Assembly (NCBI GenBank): GCA_029582155.1
Contig: CM055899.1
Span: 85,966,056-86,030,055, forward strand
From: Panopea generosa
Lineage: Eukaryota; Mollusca; Bivalvia; Adapedonta; Hiatellidae
Reading direction: 5' to 3'
DNA length: 64,000 bases
The notes beneath the pieces are model-generated. The model had not been told where the DNA came from. It made no database searches and saw only the letters and a list, made by a program, of their open reading frames with translations. Of the stretch, positions 23,201-35,812 are shown in pieces. Each line of letters begins with the position of its first letter. Position 1 is the stretch's first letter. Both the position numbers and the translations under genes were made by a program.

Positions 23201-26200
23201 ATATGGGTGAAAAGTTCAAGGAAGAGCGATATAGAGATGTGTATGATATAAGGGTGAAAAGTTCAAGGAATAGCGATATAGAGATGTGTATAAAATATAG
23301 GTGAAAAGTTCAAGGGAGAGCGATATAGAGATGTGTATGATATATGGGTGAAAAGTTCAAGGAAGGGCGATATAGAGATGTGTATGATATATGGGTGAAA
23401 AGTTCAAGGAAGGCTGATATAGAGATGTGTATGATATATGGGTGAAAAGTTCAAGGAAGAGTGATATAGAGATGTGTATGATATATGGGGGAAAAGTTCA
23501 AGGAAGAGTGATACAGAGATGTGTATGATATATGGGGGAAAAGTTCAAGGATGAGTGATACAGAGATGTGTATGATATATGGGTGGAAAGTTCAAGGAAG
23601 GGTGATATAGAGATGTGATGATTTATGGGTGAAAAGTTCAAGGAAGAGTGATATAGAGATGTGTATGATATATGGGGGAAAAAGTCAAGGAAGAGTGATA
23701 AAGAGATGTGTATGACATATAGGTGAAAAGTTCAAGGAAGAGTGATATACAGAAGTGTATGATATATGGGTGAAAAGTTCAAGGAAGAACGATATAGAGA
23801 TGTGTATGACATATAGGTGAAAAAGTCAAGGAAGAGTGATATACAGATGTGTATGATATATGGGTGAAAAGTTCAAGGAAGAGCGATATAGAGATGTGTA
23901 TGATATAAGGGTGAAAAGTTCAAGGAAGAGCGATATAGAGATGTGTATAAAATATAGGTGAAAAGTTCAAGGGAGAGCGATATAGAGATGTGTATGATAT
24001 ATGGGTGAAAAGTTCAAGGAAGGGCGATATAGAGATGTGTATGATATATGGGTGAAAAGTTCAAGGAAGAGTGATGTAGAGATGTGTGATATATGGGTGA
24101 AAAGTTCAAGGAAGAGTGAAATAGAAATGTGTACGATATATGGGTGAAAAGTTCAATGAAGAGCGATATAGAGATGTGTATGATATATGGGTGAAAAGTT
24201 CAAGGAAGAGTGATATATAGATGTGTATGATATATGGGTGAAAAGTTCAAGGAAGGGTGATATAGAGATGTGTATGATATATGGGTGAAAAGTTCAAGGA
24301 AGAGTGATATAAATGTAGAAATGTGTATGATATATGGGTGAAAGGTTCAAGGAAGAGCGATATAGAGATGTGTATGATATATGGGTGAAAAGTTCAAGGA
24401 AGAGTGATATACAGATGTGTATGATATATGGGTGAAAAGTTCAAGGAAGAGTGATATAGAGATGTGTATGATATATGGGGGAAAAGGTCAAGGAAGAGTG
24501 ATAAATAGATGTGTGATATTTGGGTGAAAAGTTCAAGGGAGAGCGATATAGAGATGTGTATGATATATGGGGGAAAGTTCAAGGAAGAGCGATATAGAGA
24601 TGTGTATGATATATGGGGAAAAAGTTCAAGGAAGAGTGATATAGAGATGTGTACGATATATAGGTGAAAAGTTCAAGGAAGAGCGATATAGAAATGTGTT
24701 TGCTACATGGGTGAAAAGTTCAAGGAAGAGCGATATAGAGATGTGTAGGATATACTGGTGAAATGTTCAAGGAAGAGTGATATAAAGATGTGTGATATAT
24801 GGGGGAAAAGGTCAAGGAAGAGTGATATAGAAATGTGTATGATATATGGAAGAAAAGGTCAAGGAAGAGTGATATAGAGATGTGTATGATATATGGGTGA
24901 AAAGTTCAAGGAAGAGCGATATAGAGATGTGTATGATATAAGGGTGAAAAGTTCAAGGAAGAGCGATATAGAGATGTGTATGCTATATGGGTGAAAAGTT
25001 CAAGGAAGAGTGATATAGAGATGTGTATGATATATGGGTGAAAAGTTCAAGGAAGGGTGATATAGAGATGTGTATGATATATGGGGAAAAGTTCAAGGAA
25101 GAGCGATATAGAGATGTGTATGATATAAGGGTGAAAAGTTCAAGGAAGAGTGATATAGAGATGTGTATGACATATAGGTGAAAAGTTCAAGGAAGAGTGA
25201 TATACAGATGTGTATGATATATGGGTGAAAAGTTCAAGGAAGAGCGATATAGAGATGTGTATGATATAAGGGTGAAAAGTTCAAGGAATAGCGATATAGA
25301 GATGTGTATAAAATATAGGTGAAAAGTTCAAGGGAGAGCGATATAGAGATGTGTATGATATATGGGTGAAAAGTTCAAGGAAGGGCGATATAGAGATGTG
25401 TATGATATATGGGTGAAAAGTTCAAGGAAGGCTGATATAGAGATGTGTATGATATATGGGTGAAAAGTTCAAGGAAGAGTGATATAGAGATGTGTATGAT
25501 ATATGGGGGAAAAGTTCAAGGAAGAGTGATACAGAGATGTGTATGATATATGGGGGAAAAGTTCAAGGATGAGTGATACAGAGATGTGTATGATATATGG
25601 GTGGAAAGTTCAAGGAAGGGTGATATAGAGATGTGATGATTTATGGGTGAAAAGTTCAAGGAAGAGTGATATAGAGATGTGTATGATATATGGGGGAAAA
25701 AGTCAAGGAAGAGTGATAAAGAGATGTGTATGACATATAGGTGAAAAGTTCAAGGAAGAGTGATATAACGATGTGTATGATATATGGGTGAAAAGTTCAA
25801 GGAAGAGCGATATAGAGATGTGTATGACATATGGGTGAAAAGTTCAAGGAAGAGTGATATACAGATGTGTATGATATATGGGTGAAAAGTTCAAGGAAGA
25901 GCGATATAGAGATGTGTATGATATAAGGGTGAAAAGTTCAAGGAAGAGCGATATAGAGATGTGTATAAAATATAGGTGAAAAGTTCAAGGGAGAGCGATA
26001 TAGAGATGTGTATGATATATGGGTGAAAAGTTCAAGGAAGGGCGATATAGAGATGTGTATGATATATGGGTGAAAAGTTCAAGGAAGAGTGATGTAGAGA
26101 TGTGTGATATATGGGTGAAAAGTTCAAGGAAGAGTGAAATAGAAATGTGTACGATATATGGGTGAAAAGTTCAATGAAGAGCGATATAGAGATGTGTATG

Positions 26201-28425
26201 ATATATGGGTGAAAAGTTCAAGGAAGAGTGATATATAGATGTGTATGATATATGGGTGAAAAGTTCAAGGAAGGGTGATATAGAGATGTGTATGATATAT
26301 GGGTGAAAAGTTCAAGGAAGAGTGATATAAAATATAGAAATGTGTATGATATATGGGTGAAAAGTTCAAGGAAGAGCGATATAGAGATGTGTATGATATA
26401 TGGGTGAAAAGTTCAAGGAAGAGTGATATACAGATGTGTATGATATATGGGTGAAAAGTTCAAGGAAGAGTGATATAGAGATGTGTATGATATATGGGGG
26501 AAAAGGTCAAGGAAGAGTGATAAATAGATGTGTGATATTTGGGTGAAAAGTTCAAGGGAGAGCGATATAGAGATGTGTATGATATATGGGGGAAAGTTCA
26601 AGGAAGAGCGATATAGAGATGTGTATGATATATGGGGAAAAAGTTCAAGGAAGAGTGATATAGAGATGTGTACGATATATAGGTGAAAAGTTCAAGGAAG
26701 AGCGATATAGAAATGTGTTTGCTACATGGGTGAAAAGTTCAAGGAAGAGCGATATAGAGATGTGTAGGATATACTGGTGAAATGTTCAAGGAAGAGTGAT
26801 ATAAAGATGTGTGATATATGGGGGAAAAGGTCAAGGAAGAGTGATATAGAAATGTGTATGATATATGGAAGAAAAGGTCAAGGAAGAGTGATATAGAGAT
26901 GTGTATGATATATGGGTGAAAAGTTCAAGGAAGAGCGATATAGAGATGTGTATGATATAAGGGTGAAAAGTTCAAGGAAGAGCGATATAGAGATGTGTAT
27001 GCTATATGGGTGAAAAGTTCAAGGAAGAGTGATATAGAGATGTGTATGATATATGGGTGAAAAGTTCAAGGAAGGGTGATAAAGAGATGTGTATGATATA
27101 TGGGGAAAAGTTCAAGGAAGAGCGATATAGAGATGTGTATGATATAAGGGTGAAAAGTTCAAGGAAGAGTGATATAGAGATGTGTATGACATATAGGTGA
27201 AAAGTTCAAGGAAGAGCGATATAGAGATGTGTATGATATAAGGGTGAAAAGTTCAAGGAATAGCGATATAGAGATGTGTATAAAATATAGGTGAAAAGTT
27301 CAAGGGAGAGCGATATAGAGATGTGTATGATATATGGGTGAAAAGTTCAAGGAAGGGCGATATAGAGATGTGTATGATATATGGGTGAAAAGTTCAAGGA
27401 AGGCTGATATAGAGATGTGTATGATATATGGGTGAAAAGTTCAAGGAAGAGTGATATAGAGATGTGTATGATATATGGGGGAAAAGTTCAAGGAAGAGTG
27501 ATACAGAGATGTGTATGATATATGGGGGAAAAGTTCAAGGATGAGTGATACAGAGATGTGTATGATATATGGGTGGAAAGTTCAAGGAAGGGTGATATAG
27601 AGATGTGATGATTTATGGGTGAAAAGTTCAAGGAAGAGTGATATAGAGATGTGTATGATATATGGGGGAAAAAGTCAAGGAAGAGTGATAAAGAGATGTG
27701 TATGACATATAGGTGAAAAGTTCAAGGAAGAGTGATATACAGATGTGTATGATATATGGGTGAAAAGTTCAAGGAAGAGCGATATACAGATGTGTATGAC
27801 ATATGGGTGAAAAGTTCAAGGAAGAGTGATATACAGATGTGTATGATATATTGGTGAAAAGTTCAAGGAAGAGCGATATAGAGATGTGTATGATATAAGG
27901 GTGAAAAGTTCAAGGAAGAGCGATATAGAGATGTGTATAAAATATAGGTGAAAAGTTCAAGGGAGAGCGATATAGAGATGTGTATGATATATGGGTGAAA
28001 AGTTCAAGGAAGGGCGATATAGAGATGTGTATGATATATGGGTGAAAAGTTCAAGCAAGAGTGATATAGAGATGTGTATGATATATGGGTGAAAAGTTCA
28101 AGGAAGAGTGATGTAGAGATGTGTGATATATGGGTGAAAAGTTCAAGGAAGAGTGAAATGGAAATGTGTACAATATATGGGTGAAAAGTTCAATGAAGAG
28201 CGATATAGAGATGTGTATGATATATGGGTGAAAAGTTCAAGGAAGAGTGATATATTGATGTGTATGATATATGGGTGAAAAGTTCAAGGAAGGGTGATAT
28301 AGAGATGTGTATGATATATGGGTGAAAAGTTCAAGGAAGAGTGAAATAGAAATGTGTACGATATATGGGTGAAAAGTTCAAAGAAGAGTGATATAGAGAT
28401 GTGTATGATATATGGGTGAAAAGAC
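20255..28425. repeat. Large 47-bp minisatellite with 2.02-kb higher-order repeat
   Basis: About 170 head-to-tail units of 47 bp (marker phrases TTCAAGGAAGAGTGATATAG and AGATGTGTATGATATATGGG). Diagnostic variant units recur at long range: TTTGCTACATGGG starts at 20803, 22681, 24699 and 26718, spacings of 1878, 2018 and 2019 bp. This is about 43 monomers per higher-order unit. The second to fourth higher-order copies are almost identical, and the first lacks about three monomers. All units have one orientation. The 62-codon minus frames at 20498, 22376, 24394 and 26413 are the same variant block translated and are not genes. Confidence 0.97.
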
Positions 28426-28467
28426 ATGATTGTATGAATTGCATCCCATGAGCCTGGTGACAAGATG

Positions 28468-28642
28468 TGATTTGGCCAGCTAAACGACATGCAAAAAATT
28501 GACATCATTAGACTGCTCCAGGTAATCATACCATGCATATTTTCTGGCGCTGTTGCTACATAACTGTGTTAAATATAGATAAAAAAGTTGACAATTGCAA
28601 AGAGGAAATATTATGATTAATGACAATATAAGTTTTATTTAT
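28468..28642 (-). repeat. Right inverted arm of the 8.6 kb structure
   Basis: Reverse complement of the left arm at 19999-20213; see that entry for the perfect blocks. A stray monomer fragment, GATATATGGGTGAAAAG, lies just outside at about 28676-28692, so the array or its ancestor once extended past this arm or was copied there. Confidence 0.85.
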
Positions 28643-28694
28643 TTGAAAAAAAATTGTATGCTCTGAGTTGCATTGATATATGGGTGAAAAGCCA

Positions 28695-29360
28695 TGGGTG
28701 CTCCCCCCCTCTCCCCCCATCAAGCAACCCAACTTTTTACCCTTGGGTAATGAAGCATTAAGGCATGTTACATATAGATCTTTATTTCTGTATGCTAATA
28801 CGGCAGCATGATTGACTATAAAATCTCTCTGCGGGAAGTCATTATTAGCATTGTCCTCTTTGGCTGTCTCCATATTTCATGTTTTGAACAATGCCATACT
28901 ATGCTGAAAGCAATACGAAATGAGAAAACGAATGCAATGTCACATTGTAATAGGATTGTAAATCACTGATGTCAAGATTTCACATGTTGATGCTTTCAAT
29001 ATCAGAAACAAAGTTATTTTTTCCATTAAAGGCATCACAGTTATCTTCACTATACTTTTTACATGATTCGACACATCATATTTCATATATTTGTGGTCAT
29101 GTGTGACTGATACTTAAGGTTGAGAAATGTTTGATTGTGCATTAATTAAAAAAATCAAATAAACTGTTGGCAAATAATAAATTGGTTAAACACCATATGT
29201 AAAACATGGTTGATCGAAGATAAATCAATTAAGCATGTAAAATTTCATCTATCAAAAGAATGTTCTTCATGATACAATTTTCAACAAAGAATCAATTATG
29301 TAAAATGTCATCATTTTTCAAAATTAAAAAGAAATGTTTTGAATTTTATAATAAAAAATT
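28695..29360. other. Spacer, no gene seen
   Basis: No supported gene. A minus-strand frame at 28556-28873 begins with a plausible-looking Met-containing stretch but runs on into the inverted arm, shows no recognisable domain and has no convincing donor site. Confidence 0.45.
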
Positions 29361-29575
29361 GGGTCCTTTGTGGCCGAGTGGTTTACGGCACCATCTCAAG
29401 ATCACTTACCTTTCACTGCTAAGGTCGTAAGTTCGAGTCCCACTTGCTCCAAAACTTTATGTAAGAAAGTTTGCCAGTTACTTGTGGAAGGACAGTGGTT
29501 CTACTCAGTCTGACTCAGTCTGAGGTCTTCCTCCACCATATATATGCCATATATAACCTGAAATGTTGTATAGAC
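29361..29575 (+). mobile_element. SINE-A, plus strand, adjoining the 56-bp array
   Basis: Plus-strand SINE-A beginning GGGTCCTTTGTGGCCGAGTG, with GGTCGTAAGTTCGAGTCCC as B-box and then the body through TTGCCAGTTACTTGTGGAAG, TCTGAGGTCTTCCTCCACC and ATATATAACCTGAAATGTTG. No poly(A) follows: the last SINE bases run straight into TAGACTGGGTG, the first unit of the 56-bp array. The array therefore begins at the SINE 3' end. Confidence 0.9.
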
Positions 29576-31582
29576 TGGGTGTGCATATTGGCGAGTGTTT
29601 TACAGTGGATGTAAAATAAATAAGTATAGACTGGGTGCATTTATTGGTGAGTGTTTTGCAATCAATGTAAAATAAAGAAGTATAGACTAGGTGCATATAT
29701 TGGTGAGTGTTTTGCAATCAATGTAAAATAAAGAAGTATAGACTGGGTGCACATATTGGCGAGTGTTTCGCAATCAATGTAAAATAAATAAGTATAGACT
29801 GGGTGCATATATTGGTGAGTGTTTTGCAATCAATGTAAAATAAATAAGTATAGACCGGGTGTGCATATTGGCGAGTGTTTTACAGTGGATGTAAAATAAA
29901 TAAGTATAGACTGGGTGCATATATTGGTGAGTGTTTTGCAATTAATGTAAAATAAAGAAGTATAGACTGGGTGCGCATATTGGCGAGTGTTTTACAGTGG
30001 ATGTAAAATAAACAAGTATAGACTGGGTGCATATATTGGTGAGTGTTTTGCAATCAATGTAAAATAAAGAAGTATAGACTGGGTGTGCATATTGGCGAGT
30101 GTTTTACAGTGGATGTAAAATAAATAAGTATAGACTGGGTGCATATATTGGTGAGTGTTTTGCAATCAATGTAAAATAAAGAAGAATAGACTGGGTGTGC
30201 ATATTGGCGAGTGTTTTACAGTGGATGTAAAATAAATAAGTATTGACTGGGTGCACATATTGGTGAGTGTTTTGCAATCAATGTAAAATACAGAAGTATA
30301 GACTGGGTGTGCATATTGGCGAGTGTTTTGCAGTGGATGTAAAATAAATAAGTATAGACTGGGTGCATTTATTGGTGAGTGTTTTGCAATCAATGTAGAA
30401 TAAAGAAGTATAGACTGGGTGCGCATATTGGTTAGTGTTTTACAGTGGATGTAAAATAAATAAGTATAGACTGGGTGCGCATATTGGTGAGTGTTTTAAA
30501 GTGAATGTAAAATAAATAAGTATAGACTGGGTGCGCATATTGGCAAGTGTTTTGCAATCAATGTAAAATAAATAAGTATAGACTGGGTGTGCATATTGGC
30601 GAGTGTTTTGCAATCAATGTAAAATAAATAAGTATAGACTGGGTGCACGTATTGGCGAGTGTTTTGCAATCAATGTAAAATAAATAAGTATAGACTAGGT
30701 GCACATATTGGTGAGTGTTTTACAGTGGATGTAAAATAAATAAGTATAGACTGGGTGCACATATTGGTGAGTGTTTTGCAATCAATGTAAAATAAAGAAG
30801 TATAGACTGGGTGCGCATATTGGCGACTGTTTTACAGTGGATGTAAAATAAATAAGTATAGACTGGGTGCATATATTGGTGAGTGTTTTGCAATCAATGT
30901 AAAATAAAGAAGTACAGACTGGGTGTGCATATTGGTGAGTGTTTTACAGTGGATGTAAAATAAATAAGTATAGACTGGGTGCATATATTGGTGAGTGTTT
31001 TGCAATCAATGTAAAATAAAGAAGTATAGACGGGGTGTGCATATTGGTGAGTGTTTTATTGTGGATGTAAAATAAATAAGTATAGACTAGATGCACATAT
31101 TGGTGAGTGTTTTATTGTGGATGTAAAATAAATAAGTATAGACTAGGTGCGCATATTGGTGAGTGTTTTGCAATCAATGTAAAATAAAGAAGTATAGACT
31201 GGGTGTGGATATTGGCGAGTGTTTTACAGTGGATGTAAAATAAATAAGTATAGACTAGGTGCACATATTGGTGAGTGTTTTGCAATCAATGTAAAATAAA
31301 GAAGTATAGACTGGGTGTGCATATTGGCGAGTGTTTTACAGTGGATGTAAAATAAAGAAGTATAGACTGGGTGCACATATTGGTGAGTGTTTTGCAATCA
31401 ATGTAAAATAAATAAGTATAGACTAGGTGCACATATTGGTGAGTGTTTTGCAATCAATGTAAAATAAAGAAGTATAGACTGGGTGCGCATATTGGTGAGT
31501 GTTTTACAGTGGATGTAAAATAAATAAGTATAGACTAGGTGCACATATTGGTGAGTGTTTTACAGTGGATGTAAAATAAACT
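29576..31582. repeat. Minisatellite, 56-bp unit, left block
   Basis: About 36 tandem units of 56 bp (marker AGTATAGACTGGGTGCGCAT). For much of the block two unit types alternate: one with TTTTGCAATCAATGTAAAAT and one with TTTTACAGTGGATGTAAAAT. This gives a 112-bp dimeric period. Minus-strand open frames here (for example 30166-30426) are unit translations. Confidence 0.96.
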
Positions 31583-33010
31583 AGACCTATCACTGAAGGT
31601 GATGAATACCCCCGAACGCCGCCATGACAGAAAATGGTTAACCATTGTATAAAGTTTTATTAAATTATATCCAATAATTTAAAGTTATGCTCCAGACAAA
31701 AAAAAATCTTAATAAAAGAGAATGTTATGGATTGAGTTTTTTGTATTGTTAATTTTTTTATGGTTTTGTTAAAATTAAAAACGGTCTTTTTCATTATTGT
31801 GCAGTGTACAAGCTTTCATGGCAATCAATAAATGTTATACTTTTTCGAGTTATGTTGAGGGACAACAATTTTATGGATAAGAAACAAACAAGAGCACTAG
31901 GAATACAATATCGAACATGCTTTGCTCGAACTCCATGTATTCATCAACTTGGTTCTTTCATGAACTTTATTAAACTGTTATCACTGATGGCATTAAAAGT
32001 ACTTTAAAAGTACTGCACCAGACAAGGGAAATATATCAAAGGGCAATAACTCTGTAATTAACAAGAATAGAGTTATGTTTCTTGTACACTGCACTTTCTG
32101 TCATTATATTCTACCATTGTATGAAGTTTGATGAAATTCCATCCAGTACTTTAAAAGTAATGCTCCGGACAAGGGAAATATATCAAAGGGCAATAACTCT
32201 GTAATTAGCAAGAATAGAGTTATGTTTCCTGTACACTGCACTTCCTCTCATTATATTCTACCATTGTATGAAGTTTGATGAAATTCCATCAAGTACTTTT
32301 CAAGTTATGCTCCGGACAAGAAAAAATATTAAAGGGCAATAACTCTGTAATTAGCAATAATAGAGTTATGTTTCTTGTTCACTGCACTTCCTCTCATTAT
32401 ATTCTACCATTGTATGAAGTTTGATGAAATTCCATCCAGTACTTTAAAAGTAATGCTCCAGACAAGGGAAATATATCAAAGGGCAATAACTCTGTAATTA
32501 GCAAGAATAGAGTTATGTCTCTTGTACACTGCACTTCCTCTCATTATATTCTACCATTGTGTGACGCTTGATGAAATTCCATCAGGTACTTTTCAAGTTA
32601 TGCTCCGGACAAGAAAAAATATCAAAGGGAAATATATCAAAGGGCAATAACTCTGTAATTAGAAAGAATAGAGTTATGTTTCCTGTACACTGCACTTCCT
32701 CTCATTATATTCTATCATTGTATGAAGCTTGATGAAATTCCATCAGGTACTTTTCAAGTTATGCTCCGGACAAGAAAAAATATCAAACGGCAATAACTCT
32801 GTAATTAGCAAGAATAGAGTTATGTTTCTTGTACACTGCACTTCCTCTCATTATATTCTACCATTGTATGACGTTTGATGAAATTCCATCCAGTACTTTT
32901 CAAGTGATGCTCTGGACAAGGAAAATTGCAACCGACAGACCGACCGACAGACCGACCTCAGGGTGACTCCAATATACCCCCTCAAAACTTCGTTTGTCGG
33001 GGGTATAATA
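31583..33010 (+). mobile_element. Non-autonomous element with 147-bp tandem core, inserted in the array
   Basis: It interrupts the 56-bp array: array sequence ends at about 31582 and resumes at about 33008. The ends are near-inverted, with AATACCCCCGAACG close to the left end and CGTTTGTCGGGGGTAT at the right end. Inside are about eight tandem units of 147 bp (marker GGGCAATAACTCTGTAATTA; GACAAG starts at 32021, 32168 and 32315). A GACCGACCGACAGACCGACC stretch precedes the right end. There is no coding capacity: the 67-codon plus frame at 31804-32007 is within the tandem core. It resembles interspersed non-autonomous repeats common in bivalves. Superfamily not determined. Confidence 0.8.
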
Positions 33011-34925
33011 AGTATAGACTGGGTGCGCATATTGGTGAATGTTTTACAGTGGATGTAAAATAAATAAGTATAGTCTAGGTGCGCATATTGGCGAGTGTTT
33101 TACAGTGGATGTAAAATAAATAAGTATAGTCTAGGTGCGCATATTGGCGAGTGTTTTACAGTGGATGTAAAATAAATAAGTATAGACTAGGTGCACATAT
33201 TGGTGAGTGTTTTACAGTGGATGTAAAATAAATAAGTATAGACTAGGTGCACATATTGTTGAGTGTTTTACAGTGGATGTAAAATAAATAAGTATAGTTG
33301 ATGTAAAATAAATAAGTATAGTCTAGGTGCGCATATTGGCGAGTGTTTTACAGTGGATGTAAAATAAATAAGTATAGTCTAGGTGCGCATATTGGCGAGT
33401 GTTTTACAGTGGATGTAAAATAAATAAGTATAGACTAGATGCACATATTGGTGAGTGTTTTACAGTGGATGTAAAATAAATAAGTATAGACTAGGTGCAC
33501 ATATTGTTGAGTGTTTTACAGTGGATGTAAAATAAATAAGTATAGACTAGGTGCACATATTGGCGAGTGTTTTGCAATCAATGTAAAACAAAGAAGTATA
33601 GACTGGGTGCGCATATTTGCTTGTGTTTTACAGTGGATGTAAAATAAATAAGTATAGACTAAGTGCACATATTGGTGAGTGTTTTGCAATCAATGTAAAA
33701 TAAAGAAGTATAGTCTGGGTGCGCATATTGACAAGTATTTCGCAATTGACGTAAAATAAATAAGTATAGACTAGGTGCGCATATTGACAAGTGTTTCACA
33801 ATCAATGTAAAATAAATAAGTATAGACAAGGTGCGCATCTTGATAAGTGATTTGCAATTGATGTAAAATAAATAAGTATAAACTAGGTGCGCATATTGAC
33901 AAATGTTTTGCAATCGATGTAAAATAAGTATAGACTAGGTGCGCATCTTGATAAGTGATTTGCAATTAATGTAAAATAAATAAGTATAAACTAGGTGCGC
34001 ATATTGACAAGTGTTTTGCAATCGATGTTAAATAAATAAGTAAAGACAAGGTGCACATATTGACAAGTGTTTCACAATTGATGTAAAATAAATAAGTAAA
34101 TACTAGGTGCGCATATTGACAAGTGTTTTGCAATTGATATAAAATAAATAAGTATAGACTAGGTGCGCATATTGGCAAGTGTTTCGTAATTAATGTAAAA
34201 TAAATAAGTATGGACTGGGTGCACATATTGGCGAGTGTTTCACAATTTATGTAAAATAAATAAGTACAGACTGGATGCGCATATTTGGAAGTGTTTCGCA
34301 ATCAATGTAAAATAAATAAGTATGGACTGGGTGCGCATATTGGCGAGTGTTTCACAAATGATGTTAAACAAGTATAGACTAAGTGCGTATATTGACAAGT
34401 GTTTTGTAATCAATGTAAAATAAATAAGTATAGACTAGGTGCGCATATTGGCAAGTGTTTTGCAATCAATGTAAAATAGTAAGTATAGACTTGGTGCGCA
34501 TATTGGCAAGTGTTTCCCAATTGATGTAAAATAAACAAGTATAGACTAGGTGCGCATATTGACAAGTATTTGGCAATCAATGTAAAATAAATAAGTATAG
34601 ACTGGGTTTGCATATTGGCGAGTGTTTCACAATTGATGTAAAATAAATAAGTATAGACTAGGTGCGCATATTGACAAGTGTTTCGCAATCCATTTAAAAT
34701 AAATAAGTATAGACTAGGTGTGCATATTGGTAAGTGTTTCGAAATCGATGTAAATTGAATAAGTATAGACTAGGTGCACATATTGGCAAGTGTTTCGCAA
34801 TTGATGTAAAATAAATAAGTAAAGACTAGGTGCGCATATTGGTAAGTGTTTCGAAATCGATGTAAATTAAACAAGTATAGACTAGGTGCGCATACCGGCA
34901 AGTGTTTCACAATCAATATATAAGT
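33008..34925. repeat. Minisatellite, 56-bp unit, right block
   Basis: Continuation of the 56-bp array, about 34 units. Units near 33010-33560 are close to each other, including a near-perfect local block duplication (33060-33260 is echoed at 33310-33540). Units from 33700 rightwards are more diverged (TTGACAAGTGTTTCGCAAT type), as expected for an older array edge. It ends at about 34920 in ordinary AT-rich sequence. Confidence 0.95.
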
Positions 34926-35630
34926 TAGTCAGATTAGCCCCTAAGACTGTTGATAACTTTACAAAAGTGTTTCATAATTTTACAGCAGAACAAATTGCTC
35001 CTGACAAACTGATACATTAACATACATCAAGCTGTTTACTTTCACACAATTAAACAACCATGGTAATGACAATTCACATCTTCAAAAGTCTCAGGCTTCA
35101 AACAACAGACAAATAATGCCCACAAGTTATTAAAGTGAGAATGAAAACTTCACTTCTGTCTGTACCATATATAGCCTGAACAAAGTAAAAGGGACTAAAC
35201 GTGTTCCAGAGAGTACCAAGTGCATAATGTTTTAATAAAACTCGTTCTTTGCCAGTATCACATCAAATTCCAAACCCGCACAAAATCCCTGTGGTTTCTG
35301 GGTACAAATAGGACAACTGCCAGTCTCAGAAGAGGCGGGGATAGGACCATTGCCTGGGTCCTGGTATTGGGCGGGAAAGGAAAGGGGTGGCATAGTACAC
35401 TTTTAATATTTTTTAAATGAGATTCCAGAGAGTTCCAAGTGTATAATGCTTTTCAGCATTTCCTCTGAAATAGATATGTTCCCAGTTCTACATCTCCCAG
35501 AATGGCGTCGTATTAAATAAACCTTTTGATCCTTACCTTTCATGCCTAACGCATCAATTCCATTTTAATATAAAAAAAAATATCAAAAAATAAATAAAAT
35601 AAATACGGGGAAAAAAATGCAACTAACTTA
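34926..35630. other. Spacer, no gene seen
   Basis: No supported gene. The 66-codon plus frame at 35220-35420 crosses a G-rich patch (AGAGGCGGGGATAGG) and has no recognisable domain. Confidence 0.45.
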
Positions 35631-35631
35631 A

Positions 35632-35790
35632 ATGGGATGAATGTATTGTGCCATTATAATGTCAGTGTGTTGGCATGTATTATAATGGGATGAATGTATT
35701 GTGCCATTATAATGTCAGTGTGTTGGCATGTATTATAATGGGATGAATGTATTGTGCCATTATAATGTCAGTGTGTTGGCATGTATTATA
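35632..35790. repeat. Three perfect tandem copies of a 53-bp unit
   Basis: Units start at 35631, 35684 and 35737, each beginning AATGGGATGAATGTATTGTG, and I see no differences between them. Perfect identity suggests a very recent event or an assembly effect. Confidence 0.93.
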
Positions 35791-35812
35791 ACAATCTTAC
35801 ATGGGTTTGAGG

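Noticed and set aside
20498..26601. Four near-identical 62-codon minus-strand frames spaced about 2 kb apart, which look like a small gene family
   Set aside because: They are the same variant block of the 47-bp minisatellite repeated by the 2.02-kb higher-order unit.
28556..28873. 105-codon minus-strand frame considered as an upstream exon of the vWA gene
   Set aside because: It has no convincing donor site, overlaps the inverted arm and a stray minisatellite unit, and has no domain.
29576..34925. CRISPR-like array (regularly spaced repeats)
   Set aside because: The whole 56-bp unit is repeated with gradual divergence. There are no unique spacers, no adjacent cas-type genes, and the setting is eukaryotic.
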